Shown in pieces: positions 43,342 to 52,184 of a stretch of DNA of 56,956 nt. A model generated the notes under the pieces. The model saw only the letters and a list, made by a program, of their open reading frames with translations. It did not search any database and was not told the DNA's origin. A program made the position numbers and the translations under genes. Source of the stretch: Ignatzschineria sp. (GTDB taxonomy: Bacteria; Pseudomonadota; Gammaproteobacteria; Cardiobacteriales; Wohlfahrtiimonadaceae); contig JASLFU010000030.1 in the NCBI GenBank assembly GCA_030150405.1, positions 1 to 56,956 of the forward strand, given 5' to 3'. Numbering within the stretch: position 1 is the stretch's first letter; each line of letters starts with the position of its first letter.

Positions 43342-44001
43342 ATGACAGCACAGCAACAAAAAGAGGCGGTCGCTCAAGCCGCTCTTAAATATATTCAAGA
43401 AGGGGAAATTTTAGGCCTCGGAACAGGATCGACCGTAGACTGCTTAATTGCTCTATTCCCCACCCTTCCCTTTAAAATTAAAGGGGTCGCCTCTAGCTCA
43501 GAACGAACGACAAAACAGGTTGAAGCTCTTGGCATTCCCGTAGTGGATCTTGCCGATGTTGAGATGCTCGACATCTACATTGATGGCGCCGATGAGATTA
43601 ATCAAAACTTAGCGATGATCAAAGGGGGCGGGGGCGCTTTGACCCGTGAAAAGATCGTCGCCGCCCATGCGAAAAAGTTTATCTGTATTGCAGATGATTC
43701 AAAGCTGGTGGAGACTTTAGGAAAATTCCCCCTCCCTGTTGAGGTGATCCCGATGGCAGCTCACTATGTGATGCGCCAATTAGAGAAAATGGGGGCAAAA
43801 CCCAAAATTCGCGAAGGCTTTGTAACCGATAATCACAATCTTATTATTGATGCCCATGGCCTTAAAATCACAAGCCCATTACAACTTGAAGCATCGATCA
43901 ATCAGATTACAGGGGTGGTGACAAATGGCATTTTTGCTGCGCGAGGGGCTGATCTTCTGATTACCGCAGATCGTGAAATGAATATTCGCACCCATCGCTA
44001 A
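43342..44001 (+). CDS. rpiA: Ribose-5-phosphate isomerase A
   Basis: Interconverts ribose-5-phosphate and ribulose-5-phosphate in the pentose phosphate pathway. The phosphate-binding loop is LGLGTGSTVDCLI (about residues 27-39), the catalytic block YIDGADEINQNLAMIKGGGG (about 77-96), and the GALTREK catalytic-Glu segment follows. 219 residues, as in E. coli. The ribosome-binding site is weak. Divergent from the SlyD-like gene. Confidence 0.97.
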   Translation: MTAQQQKEAVAQAALKYIQEGEILGLGTGSTVDCLIALFPTLPFKIKGVASSSERTTKQVEALGIPVVDLADVEMLDIYIDGADEINQNLAMIKGGGGALTREKIVAAHAKKFICIADDSKLVETLGKFPLPVEVIPMAAHYVMRQLEKMGAKPKIREGFVTDNHNLIIDAHGLKITSPLQLEASINQITGVVTNGIFAARGADLLITADREMNIRTHR

Positions 44002-44024
44002 AGCGTAAAGCCGAGCAATTAATC

Positions 44025-44106
44025 ATTAAGGCTCTTATAAAGCTTAGAGCCTTAATCTCTCCCCGCACCTGAGATGATCTTTAAAAGCAGCTGTTAAAGC
44101 TTTTAA
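44025..44106. repeat. Two strong inverted repeats between rpiA and lptC
   Basis: ATTAAGGCTC/GAGCCTTAAT (44025-44056; 10 pairs, loop 12) and TTAAAAGC/GCTTTTAA (44081-44106; 8 pairs, loop 10). The first lies 23 bases after the rpiA stop and may be its terminator, although no T run follows. The gap of 230 bases holds no supported gene. Confidence 0.5.
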
Positions 44107-44231
44107 TCCTAAGAGTAACCTAGTGCCGCCACTCTATTTTCGAGAACGCTTCTGCTGAGAGCGATAATTTGCGCTAAAATCAGATAAGATTCTTTATTTT
44201 CGGAGGCCTTTCCCGGCTCGAGTAATCATTT

Positions 44232-44822
44232 ATGACGCTTTCAACCATCATCAAACAGTTTGCGCTGCTAATCTTTACCGCATTCTTGCTCTATTTAGCA
44301 TGGTTTATTCATGAGAATAATAAAGAGATGCCGCCTCAACTTCCTGATGAACCACAACTTGAGCTCTTTAATTATCAGATTGTCCGGTATGATCTTGATG
44401 GCTTTCTCAATTATGTGCTCGATAGCACCCATATGCGCCATTACGATGGTGAAAAAGGCTCTGAGCTTGATGAGCCTTATCTCGTCCATTATGAAGATCT
44501 CCCTATCCTTGAGCGTCAGATCGATTGGACGGCCGAGAGCCAACATGCCCATATCTCCGAAGATCGCTCCCTCATTACCTTAAATCGGGACGTCTATCTC
44601 TATAAACCGGACGAAAAGAAAGGAGAGCCCCTTACAGTAAAGACGGAGCAGCTGCTCATTCATGATCGGGGCGATCGCGTAACTACCGATCTTTTCATCA
44701 CATTAGAGTCGCCCTCCCGCTATATGGAAGGCGTGGGAATGATTGGCTTTCCGGGGCCCGGACAATATACTCTCTTAAAAGATACACGATCAATTTTCAC
44801 TCAAAATAGTGAGGAGCAATAA
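44232..44822 (+). CDS. lptC: LPS export protein LptC
   Basis: Bitopic inner-membrane protein that hands LPS from LptB2FG to LptA. A single membrane helix lies at about residues 8-26 (FALLIFTAFLLYLAWFIHEN) and the rest is a periplasmic beta-jellyroll, rich in YDLDG and LNRDVYLYKPDE-type strands. 196 residues, matching E. coli (191). The start follows a Kds-free region: the usual kdsD/kdsC genes are absent and rpiA is upstream. Confidence 0.9.
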   Translation: MTLSTIIKQFALLIFTAFLLYLAWFIHENNKEMPPQLPDEPQLELFNYQIVRYDLDGFLNYVLDSTHMRHYDGEKGSELDEPYLVHYEDLPILERQIDWTAESQHAHISEDRSLITLNRDVYLYKPDEKKGEPLTVKTEQLLIHDRGDRVTTDLFITLESPSRYMEGVGMIGFPGPGQYTLLKDTRSIFTQNSEEQ

Positions 44823-44823
44823 G

Positions 44824-45351
44824 ATGATCCTTCAAACCATTTTCAAACCAGCCTTACTCAAAAAAGGCCCAGGGCTTTGGCTCGCTTTGCTCGTGGGTTT
44901 TAGCTTTTCTCAAAGCGCCTTTGCCCTTCCAGAAGATCGAGATAAGCCTCTCGATATTATCTCTGATGAGGCGGAATATGACCAAGAGAAAGAGATGGGA
45001 ACATATACCGGCAATGTAGTGATGACTCAGGGACATCTTGAGATTAAAGCTGATAAAGCTACCTTCTATCTTGTTGGTGGTGAGCTCGACTATATCGTCG
45101 CCACAGGTAAACTGGTGAAGATTAAAGATCTTCCCAAAAAAGAGGATCCCTGGGTGTATGGAGAAGGAAAGAGTCTACACTACTATCCTAACCGCGATCT
45201 TTTAGAGCTTCGCACTGAAGCTAAAGTTACTCAAGCTAAAGATATCGTGACGGCAGATAAGATCGACTACAACCTAGAGACACGAAAAATCAATGCCTAC
45301 CGCAATGATCGTAAGCAGATCCACTTCACTATTCAGACTAAAAAGGATTAA
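44824..45351 (+). CDS. lptA: LPS transport periplasmic protein LptA
   Basis: Forms the periplasmic bridge carrying LPS to LptDE. I take the ATG at 44824 (GAGGAG upstream, inside the lptC end); the frame is open five codons further upstream. A signal peptide (about 1-36, ending in SAFA) is followed by the OstA-like fold, with PLDIISDEAEYDQEKEMGTY and VVMTQGHLEIKADKATFY. 175 residues. It overlaps the ribosome-binding region of lptC and precedes lptB by 2 bases. Confidence 0.95.
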   Translation: MILQTIFKPALLKKGPGLWLALLVGFSFSQSAFALPEDRDKPLDIISDEAEYDQEKEMGTYTGNVVMTQGHLEIKADKATFYLVGGELDYIVATGKLVKIKDLPKKEDPWVYGEGKSLHYYPNRDLLELRTEAKVTQAKDIVTADKIDYNLETRKINAYRNDRKQIHFTIQTKKD

Positions 45352-45353
45352 GT

Positions 45354-46076
45354 GTGCGACTCTCAGCTAAAGAATTAGTAAAACGCTTTAAAAAGCGCAC
45401 CGTCGTCGATGGCGCATCCTTTCATATCCGCCAAGGGGAAGTGGTCGGCCTGCTCGGCCCAAATGGTGCCGGAAAGACGACCAGCTTCTATATGACTGTC
45501 GGCTTAATTACGCCCGATGAGGGAGCTGTGCATATTGATGATACCGACATCACCAAAGAACCTATGCATGTGCGCTCACACCTAGGAGTAGGCTATCTAC
45601 CGCAGGAAGCTTCTATCTTCCGCAAAATGACTAGCCGCGATAATATCCTTGCCATCTGCCAGACTCGCAAAGATCTCACCGTCACCGAGCAGCACGAGCT
45701 TGCTGACTCCCTTTTAGAGGATTTTAAAATCACCCATATTGCTCACTCCTTAGGGATTTCTCTTTCGGGAGGAGAGAGGCGCCGCGTAGAAATTGCTCGC
45801 AGCTTAGCTTTAAACCCTAAGTTTCTGCTCCTTGATGAGCCTTTTGCGGGTGTTGACCCCCTTTCAGTGGCCGATATTCAATCGATTATTATTGAGCTTG
45901 CGGAGCGAGATATTGGTGTTTTAATTACGGACCATAATATTCGGGAGACTCTCAGTATCTGCGAGCGCTCTTATATCTTAAGCGCAGGCCGAGTGATCGC
46001 CGAAGGGGATACAGATACACTGCTGGCAAACGAAGATGTTCGCCGCGTTTACTTAGGAGAAAATTTCTCCCTTTAG
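45354..46076 (+). CDS. lptB: LPS export ABC transporter ATP-binding protein LptB
   Basis: ATPase driving LPS extraction with LptFG. Walker A GPNGAGKTT starts at residue 35, the signature is LSGGERRRVEIARSLALNPK, and Walker B is LLLDEPFAGVDPLS; the switch His is in ITDHNIRETL. 240 residues. GTG start with AAGGA upstream. The typical rpoN gene does not follow; sbcB is next. Confidence 0.97.
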   Translation: MRLSAKELVKRFKKRTVVDGASFHIRQGEVVGLLGPNGAGKTTSFYMTVGLITPDEGAVHIDDTDITKEPMHVRSHLGVGYLPQEASIFRKMTSRDNILAICQTRKDLTVTEQHELADSLLEDFKITHIAHSLGISLSGGERRRVEIARSLALNPKFLLLDEPFAGVDPLSVADIQSIIIELAERDIGVLITDHNIRETLSICERSYILSAGRVIAEGDTDTLLANEDVRRVYLGENFSL

Positions 46077-46118
46077 ATTTTATTTGCAAATTGATCAAAT
46101 CTCGCTTTAAGGGGAATT

Positions 46119-47552
46119 ATGCCAACAACTGAAAGCTTCTTTTTTTATGACTATGAGACCTTCGGGCTCAACCCCCGTGAGGATCGTATTGCTCAATTTG
46201 CTGGGATTCGTACCGATCGCAATTTTAATATTATTGGTGAGCCTATTAATATCTATTGCAAACCGAGTACCGATTATCTCCCAAGCCCTGATGCTATTTT
46301 AGTCACGGGCATTACCTTAGAAGAGGCTCAAGAGAAGGGACTTACAGAAGCTGAGTTTGCAAAACAGATTCATGCAGAATTTTCTGAACCTGGTACCTGT
46401 ATTTTAGGGTACAACAATATTCGCTTTGATGATGAGATGACCCGCTTCCTCTTCTATCGCACCTTTTATGATCCCTATGCCTATAGTTGGCGCAATGGCA
46501 ACTCTCGCTGGGATCTTTTAGATGTTGTGCGGGCAACCTACGCCCTTCGTCCCGAAGGCATTACCTGGCCAAAAGATGACGCGGGGATGCCGATCTTTAA
46601 ACTCGAAGAACTGACAAAAGCCAATGGCTTGGAGCATGAAAAGGCCCATGATGCTTTAAGCGATGTCTATGCCACTATCGCCCTTACAAAACTCCTGCAA
46701 GAGAAGCAACCTAAACTATTTCAGTACTACTTTGAGCATCGCCGAGCCCGCCAAGTAGAAACACTGATCAATCTTGCGGAAAATCGCCCTCTACTCCATG
46801 TCTCTGGGATGTTTGGAAATCATCGCAAAAATATGTCTGTTGTGATGCCGATCATCTATAGCCCACTCAATAAAAATGAGCTCATCACCATCGATCTGAT
46901 GGGGGATATGCAGCCGCTCATTGAGCTCCCCGCCGATAAAATTCGCCAGCAACTCTACACAAAAAGCGAAGATCTCCCTGAAGGCACGTCACGAATCCCT
47001 CTTAAAGGAGTACATATTAATCGCTGTCCCATTTTAGCCCCAATGGGCGTCCTAAAAGGGGTGGAGCAGGAGGTCATTGATCTCAAGCACGTTCTTGAGA
47101 ATCATTACACAATCTCCCAACATCTTGAATCTATACGCCAAAAGTTGATGGATATCTACAGCGAAAAACCCCAATATGACAATAATGAAGCGGGAGTTGA
47201 GGCTCTTCTTTACGCTGGTTTTTTTAATGATCAAGATCGAGAACAGATGAATCAAATCCCCCATATGAATGGGGATGAACTACTCTACTCAGAGTTCTAT
47301 TTTGAAGACCCAAGGCTCGAACCTCTCCTCTTTCTCTACCGAGCTAAAAATCATTTCCATACACTCTTTGAAGAGGAGCAAGAAGAGTTTCGCCGTTACG
47401 CTCAGGCACGCAAGACCATTCTTAAAGCGCTCTATGCCCCTCGATTTAAAGAGTTATGGGAACTTTATAAAGAGCACCCTAAAAAGCGCACAATCCTGGA
47501 GAAAATCGCCCACTATTACGAAGATTCTGTAAACGATGCCGAACTCGATTAA
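46119..47552 (+). CDS. sbcB: Exodeoxyribonuclease I
   Basis: 3'-5' single-strand DNA exonuclease with DEDDh catalytic motifs: D11 and E13 in FFFYDYETFGLNP, exo II around GYNNIRFDDEMTRFLFYRTF, and exo III in HEKAHDALSDVYATIAL. The C-terminal SH3-like and helical domains are present (477 residues versus 475 in E. coli). The EEP-family gene starts inside its last 17 bases in another frame. Confidence 0.96.
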   Translation: MPTTESFFFYDYETFGLNPREDRIAQFAGIRTDRNFNIIGEPINIYCKPSTDYLPSPDAILVTGITLEEAQEKGLTEAEFAKQIHAEFSEPGTCILGYNNIRFDDEMTRFLFYRTFYDPYAYSWRNGNSRWDLLDVVRATYALRPEGITWPKDDAGMPIFKLEELTKANGLEHEKAHDALSDVYATIALTKLLQEKQPKLFQYYFEHRRARQVETLINLAENRPLLHVSGMFGNHRKNMSVVMPIIYSPLNKNELITIDLMGDMQPLIELPADKIRQQLYTKSEDLPEGTSRIPLKGVHINRCPILAPMGVLKGVEQEVIDLKHVLENHYTISQHLESIRQKLMDIYSEKPQYDNNEAGVEALLYAGFFNDQDREQMNQIPHMNGDELLYSEFYFEDPRLEPLLFLYRAKNHFHTLFEEEQEEFRRYAQARKTILKALYAPRFKELWELYKEHPKKRTILEKIAHYYEDSVNDAELD

Positions 47553-48462
47553 ATCTCCCACTGCCCTTACTCTCCGAGTAGCTACGGCAAATCTTAATAA
47601 TTGCGGTGATTGGAGTCATCCTAAAAAAATCGAGCACTTTATCCATGCACTGATCTATGAATTAAACTTCCCCCATGTTATTGCGCTACAAGAGATAGGG
47701 GGAACGACTACCGCACCCAATCAGCCCGTGGTTGCCACTGTAGGGCGAGAGATTACCCAAAAAATATTACAGCGCTCGGGGGCTCATTATCAATATCTAG
47801 AGATCCCACCCCTCCCCCAGAGCACAGGGGGCGCAGAGGATGCCAATATTCGCTCTGCGTTTCTGCTCCTCAAAGAGGGCCCGAAACCTTCCCTCTCTAC
47901 TTTTCCTCCTATGCCTCTAACCTTGAATATTCTTGAGATCTCTACCCTAGGAGAAGATTGCCCTGCTTTTAAAGGGGACTCTATAGAGGGAACAAAGCCC
48001 TCCCGAAAACCTCTTTTACTGCATCTAATGATCAATAATGGGGAGCAAAAGCGAGAATTGCAGCTGATCAATTGCCATCTAAAATCTAAAAATAGCTCGT
48101 CCCGGGATGAGGAGCGCCTAGCTAAACGGCAACGAAACTCCCAAGCCCACTCTATTATCAAAGCGCTTAAAGAGCGGGGGCGAGAAATCCCCACCATTAT
48201 TCTTGGTGACTTTAATGATACTCCCAACTCAGATACGCTACGTATTTTGCAATCTACCGGACTAACCTCGCTCTGGAAAGATTACAAAGGGCGTATCTAT
48301 ACTCTGAAGCATCGCAATCAACCCATTGTGCTCGACTATATTCTCTACTCCCCAGAGCTTTTACCAAGTAATGAGAAAATCTGTCATATCAACACCTACT
48401 TAGGTAATGAAAAGCGCTTTAGCGACCATGATCCCGTCGTTACTGAGTTCACCCTTCTGTAG
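47536..48462 (+). CDS. Endonuclease/exonuclease/phosphatase family protein
   Basis: Mg2+-dependent EEP-fold hydrolase. Catalytic landmarks are ATANLNN at the N-terminus, the glutamate in VIALQEIGG, the INCHLKS segment, GDFNDTPNSD, and SDHDPVV near the end. The 308-residue protein has no signal peptide, so it acts in the cytoplasm. It overlaps sbcB by 17 bases, hinting that its substrate may be nucleic acid or nucleotides, but members also hydrolyse sphingolipids or phosphoinositides. The gene is not recognised more closely. Confidence 0.8.
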   Translation: MPNSIKSPTALTLRVATANLNNCGDWSHPKKIEHFIHALIYELNFPHVIALQEIGGTTTAPNQPVVATVGREITQKILQRSGAHYQYLEIPPLPQSTGGAEDANIRSAFLLLKEGPKPSLSTFPPMPLTLNILEISTLGEDCPAFKGDSIEGTKPSRKPLLLHLMINNGEQKRELQLINCHLKSKNSSSRDEERLAKRQRNSQAHSIIKALKERGREIPTIILGDFNDTPNSDTLRILQSTGLTSLWKDYKGRIYTLKHRNQPIVLDYILYSPELLPSNEKICHINTYLGNEKRFSDHDPVVTEFTLL

Positions 48463-48508
48463 AAAAAGAGTAGACTTTAAAGGATGTAGTAAAGCTTAAA
48501 GATGATGC

Positions 48509-49192
48509 ATGAGAAAACAGATTTTACAAAAGCTCTTCCCCCAATATTGCACCCTTTGCCAAGTTAATAGTGCAGATGAGCAGCATTCGTTACTTTGCGA
48601 AGAGTGTCTCTTAAATCATACAAAATCGGAGATAAAGTGTATCTTTTGTGATACTCCTGGCGCTTTTCTCTGCCAATATTGCCATCTTAAAATGCCCTTT
48701 ATAGAGCGAATTGCTCTTCCCTTTAGGTATGAAAAGAGCATAAAACGTCTTATTCATCAGTTAAAGTTTAACTTCAAGCCTCACCTTGCGTCTCTGATTG
48801 CTGAACTGCTATATGAGCAAGAGAACCTATTTTTAGAGACGCTGCCTCAATCTTGCGTCGTAATTCCAATGCCGACTAGCCGCCTTCGTCTCGCTAAACG
48901 GGGCTATAATCCGATTGCTCTTATTGCGGCTAAAATTGCGCAATTTAGCCAATTAAATTATGAAGATGGTTCCCTATTTAAATATGCCTTTACCATTCCG
49001 CAAAGTGAGCTCTCCCGTAAAGAGCGCCTAGAGAACCTCAAGGGGAGCTTCTTTATTAAACGCAATCCTCCAAGCCATGTTCTCTTAATTGATGATGTTT
49101 TAACAACAGGGGAAACCTTCCGTAAGGCCGCCCAAACACTGCACAATCATGGAACAAAAAGTATTTATGGTTTACTAATTGCCCAAGCTTAG
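48509..49192 (+). CDS. ComF family protein (phosphoribosyltransferase-like)
   Basis: Likely needed for natural DNA uptake, by analogy with ComF, or for other functions as in GntX. The N-terminal part has two zinc-finger-like pairs of cysteines (CTLCQ, LCEECL, then CIFC and CQYC). The C-terminal phosphoribosyltransferase-like domain holds VIPMPTSRLRLAKRGYNP and the PRPP loop LLIDDVLTTGETFRKAA. 227 residues. It ends just before the 6S RNA promoter. With pilZ and possible type IV pili, competence is possible. Confidence 0.9.
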   Translation: MRKQILQKLFPQYCTLCQVNSADEQHSLLCEECLLNHTKSEIKCIFCDTPGAFLCQYCHLKMPFIERIALPFRYEKSIKRLIHQLKFNFKPHLASLIAELLYEQENLFLETLPQSCVVIPMPTSRLRLAKRGYNPIALIAAKIAQFSQLNYEDGSLFKYAFTIPQSELSRKERLENLKGSFFIKRNPPSHVLLIDDVLTTGETFRKAAQTLHNHGTKSIYGLLIAQA

Positions 49193-49193
49193 T

Positions 49194-49222
49194 TTGAAAA
49201 TTCAAGCCTGATGTGTGACACT
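49194..49222 (+). promoter_or_regulatory. Possible 6S RNA promoter
   Basis: TTGAAA (49194-49199) followed after 17 bases by GACACT (49217-49222), starting just after the comF stop. The -35 is good and the -10 is weak. Transcription would begin near 49230. Confidence 0.4.
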
Positions 49223-49235
49223 GAAGTTGGTGCGT

Positions 49236-49418
49236 TACTGTTGTGTACGAGCGCTTACCGTCATACACCTCTTGATCCTAATTTTAATACTTTGGATCGC
49301 TCTAATAAGATTTTGGTGTGCAAGCTGATTCAATTCAGAAGCCTAAAAAAATCTTTGGGGTATCCACTTGAACCTACGCGTTCAAGAGTCTTGGCGGCTT
49401 GCAAACGGCATTCACGGG
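49236..49418 (+). ncRNA. ssrS: 6S RNA
   Basis: Global regulator that binds sigma-70 RNA polymerase in stationary phase. The sequence matches the conserved 3' half of gammaproteobacterial 6S RNA: TTGGTGTGCAAGCT, then AGAAGCCTAAAAAAATC, then CACTTGAACC and GTTCAAGAGTC, then GGCGGCTTGCAAACGGCATT, all in the E. coli order and spacing. The 5' half (GTGTACGAGC, 49244-49253) pairs with GCTTGCAAAC near the 3' end to close the long hairpin. The ends are approximate to within about 10 bases. It is not beside zapA or ygfA, its familiar neighbours in E. coli. The interval 49419-49510 contains no gene that I can support. Confidence 0.85.
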
Positions 49419-49510
49419 GCGCATCTTTTTTTGCCTATTTTTTATAGCCCCTCTTTCTCTAATCCCCCATAGCTGCCTGCCCTTATAGGGTTTTAAATTA
49501 TTTTAACAAT

Positions 49511-49545
49511 AAAAAAGCACCCTAATATTAATTAGAGTGCCTTTT
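49511..49545 (-). terminator. Intrinsic terminator, OmpA-like gene
   Basis: On the minus strand GCACTCTAAT and ATTAGGGTGC form a 10-pair stem with one mismatch, followed by TTTTTT. T runs exist on both sides, so it may also stop plus-strand transcripts reading through from 6S RNA. Confidence 0.87.
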
Positions 49546-49567
49546 ATGTCTTTTAAGTAGAGAAATC

Positions 49568-50107
49568 TTAGTTAGCGACTTCTACTTTCTTTTGTGCGTT
49601 GATGCGAACGTCTACACGACGGTTCTGTGCACGGCCTTCAGCTGTTTCGTTAGATGCGATTGGGTTAGTTGCACCTTGACCTGAAGCTGTGATCATTGCA
49701 GGGTTAACACCAAGTGATACTAAGAAATCACGTACTGCATTCGCACGACGCTCTGATAAACCTTGGTTATAAGCAGCGCGACCTACTGAGTCAGTGTGAC
49801 CAATTAAGTCAATGCTTTGAACGTTACGAGCAACGCTTAAATCTTGTGCTAATTTCTCAAGAACAGCGCGACCTTCAGGACGGATATCTGTTTTATCGAA
49901 ATCAAAGAATGCGTCCGCTTGAAGCGTCATATCTTTAAGTTCAAGGTGTGTACCACAACCAGGAACACCGTCACGTACTAAAACACACTCGTCTTGACGA
50001 TCTTTAACAAACTCACCTTGTCTATCAACTAACGAATCAGTCGCAGCTACTGCTGTTGATGTCGCGAATAGACCTGCTAATACAGCAATAGTTAATTGCT
50101 TTTTCAT
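49568..50107 (-). CDS. OmpA-C-domain periplasmic protein
   Basis: A 179-residue protein with a cleavable signal peptide (MKKQLTIAVLAGLFATSTAV, about 1-22) and a peptidoglycan-binding OmpA C-terminal domain: FDFDKTDIRPEGRAVLEKLA, then LIGHTDSVGRAAYNQGLSER and AQNRRVDVRI. There is no beta-barrel, and no lipobox, so it seems soluble or weakly attached. A Cys pair (DECVLVRDGVPGCG) may form a disulfide. I start at the ATG at 50105-50107 because GGAG is correctly spaced; an upstream GTG in frame is four codons earlier. Codon use is highly biased, which suggests high expression. Confidence 0.88.
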   Translation of the reverse strand: MKKQLTIAVLAGLFATSTAVAATDSLVDRQGEFVKDRQDECVLVRDGVPGCGTHLELKDMTLQADAFFDFDKTDIRPEGRAVLEKLAQDLSVARNVQSIDLIGHTDSVGRAAYNQGLSERRANAVRDFLVSLGVNPAMITASGQGATNPIASNETAEGRAQNRRVDVRINAQKKVEVAN

Positions 50108-50305
50108 ATAAGTCTCCACTTAATTTCCAATTAAAACAAATGTATTACAGACAGTTGTTATAAGTTAACCTCAAATAATACAAACTAACAGCTCAATCAT
50201 AACGCATTTTTATTATAATTGATACATAATTGTTGCGAAATTACAAAGTTGTTGGATTTTTAATACACCTCTCCAACAAAGGCTTTGTGCACCCTGTTTA
50301 TACCT

Positions 50306-52051
50306 TTAATTCTCCACTTCATCAATGTTTATTCGATAAAGTTTTGCATAATAGCCATTAGCCTCTAATAAAGACTCATGGGTGCCGATCTCAACTATTT
50401 TACCATGATCGAACACCACAATCTTATCGGCATTTTCAATTGTGCTCAATCGATGAGCGATAATTATCGTCGTTTTGTTATGACTTAAAGGTTTTAGAGC
50501 CTCTTGAATCGCAAATTCGCTCTCGCTATCGAGGCTACTGGTCGCCTCATCAAGAATCAAGATAGGCGCATCCTTTAAGAGCGCACGAGCAATGGCAATC
50601 CGCTGCCTCTGCCCCCCTGAGAGCCGAGCCCCATCCTCACCAACAAGGGTATGATATTTCTCGGGCAATAACTGAATAAAGGGATCAGCATGGGCATGAA
50701 TGGCGGCCTGCTTAATCTCCTCTTCACTATAACTCTCGCTCCCAAAGCTAATATTATTCGCCACCGTATCGGCAAAAAGAATCACATTTTGCCCAACATA
50801 ACTGATAAAAGATCGATAATTTTCCAACTCTAACTCATTTAAGGGATAGCCATCAATCAAGATCTCTCCCTCTGTAGGAAGGTAGAAGCGGGCTAAAAGA
50901 TTAGCAAATGTACTCTTACCACTTCCTGAAGCCCCCACAAGTGCAATCGTTTCTTTCGGCTTAATCGTTAAAGAGACCCCATTTAACGCCTTTCGCTCTG
51001 TGCCTTCATAATTAAAGACCACATTCCGAAACTCTATCTCCCCTTCTAAGGCGCTAAGTTTGCGTCTTCCCTCATTGATCTCGCTAGGGGAGTCGATTAA
51101 TTCAAAAACGCCTTCTGCCCCTGCCAAGCCACGTTGCAGCGCCTCATTAAGCCGGGTTAAGCGCTTAATAGGGTTTAAAATTGCAATCATCGCCGCTAAA
51201 AGAGAGAGAAAGCCCCCCACAGTAAAATCACCCTCTACCGTTTGAGTAGACGCATACCAAATCACTACTGCTACGCAGATCACTAATAAAACTTGTGATA
51301 AAGGACTCGAAAGCTCTGAAGAGACCATTACCTTCATATTCAGCTGACGCAAGCGACGATTAACCCCCTCAAAGCGCTCACTCATCGCTTTAAAAGCTGA
51401 AAAAAGTTTAATCTCTTGATGCCCTCGGATTGTCTCCTCGGTAATGTGATTTAACTCCCCCATCTCCGATTGAATCGTACGAGATAGATTTCGCAAACGT
51501 GTTGAGACATAGCGCAATACAAAATAGATAAAGGGGGACATCGTTAAGACAATAAGGGTGATCTTCCAGTTTTGGATAAACATCACCACTAAAAGCCCCA
51601 AGATAATCGCCGTATCTTTAATCAGCGTGATCAACGCTAACGAACTGATGGTAAGAAGTTGATTGACATCATAAGTCAATTTCGAGAGAAATGAGCCTGA
51701 AGGGTGACGATCATAATTCTCTTGTGGCAATGTTAGGAGCTTTTGATACATCTGCCCCCGAAGCGCCATCACCACCTTTTGGGCTACCCATTGCATGCCG
51801 AAATTACCCGCAAAACCTAAAGCGCTCATCATTAAAAAGATGGCGATAATCAGCCAGGGCATAATGGCAATAAACTCTGCATTCTTTCCCACAAAACCTT
51901 CATCTAAAATCGGTTTTAAGAGCCAGAATAGCCCCGCTTCAAACGCCCCTGAAAGAGCGATGAAGATCACCGAAGACACTAAAATAAGCGGATACTTGAA
52001 GGTATATGAGAGAATTCGCCGATAAAGGGTGATACTTTCGCTATTTAACAC
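50306..52051 (-). CDS. msbA: Lipid A export ATP-binding/permease protein MsbA
   Basis: Homodimeric ABC flippase moving core-lipid A across the inner membrane. Six membrane helices (about residues 1-310) precede the nucleotide-binding domain with Walker A GASGSGKST, signature LSGGQRQRIAIARALL, Walker B LILDEATSSLD and the IAHRLSTIE switch. 581 residues versus 582 in E. coli. lpxK does not follow it. Flanked by two OmpA-C-domain genes on the same strand. Confidence 0.95.
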   Translation of the reverse strand: MLNSESITLYRRILSYTFKYPLILVSSVIFIALSGAFEAGLFWLLKPILDEGFVGKNAEFIAIMPWLIIAIFLMMSALGFAGNFGMQWVAQKVVMALRGQMYQKLLTLPQENYDRHPSGSFLSKLTYDVNQLLTISSLALITLIKDTAIILGLLVVMFIQNWKITLIVLTMSPFIYFVLRYVSTRLRNLSRTIQSEMGELNHITEETIRGHQEIKLFSAFKAMSERFEGVNRRLRQLNMKVMVSSELSSPLSQVLLVICVAVVIWYASTQTVEGDFTVGGFLSLLAAMIAILNPIKRLTRLNEALQRGLAGAEGVFELIDSPSEINEGRRKLSALEGEIEFRNVVFNYEGTERKALNGVSLTIKPKETIALVGASGSGKSTFANLLARFYLPTEGEILIDGYPLNELELENYRSFISYVGQNVILFADTVANNISFGSESYSEEEIKQAAIHAHADPFIQLLPEKYHTLVGEDGARLSGGQRQRIAIARALLKDAPILILDEATSSLDSESEFAIQEALKPLSHNKTTIIIAHRLSTIENADKIVVFDHGKIVEIGTHESLLEANGYYAKLYRINIDEVEN

Positions 52052-52083
52052 TAATGCATCCTAAAGATCATTACGATAAAAAT

Positions 52084-52117
52084 AAAAAAGCACCCGAAAA
52101 GAGATCTATCGGATGCT
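52084..52117 (-). terminator. Intrinsic terminator after pal
   Basis: On the minus strand AGCATCCGA and TCGGGTGCT form a 9-pair stem (one G-T) followed by TTTTTT. It separates pal from msbA. A second hairpin (CCCTAAA/TTTAGGG, 52145-52168) precedes it. Confidence 0.88.
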
Positions 52118-52184
52118 CTGCTCTATTCTTTAAGAGATTCTGCTCCCTAAACTCCTATGAATTTAGGGAAACTCTTAACAGAGA

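Noticed and set aside
49211..49447. Possible 78-codon plus-strand gene
   Set aside because: It lies across the 6S RNA gene, which explains the conservation better.
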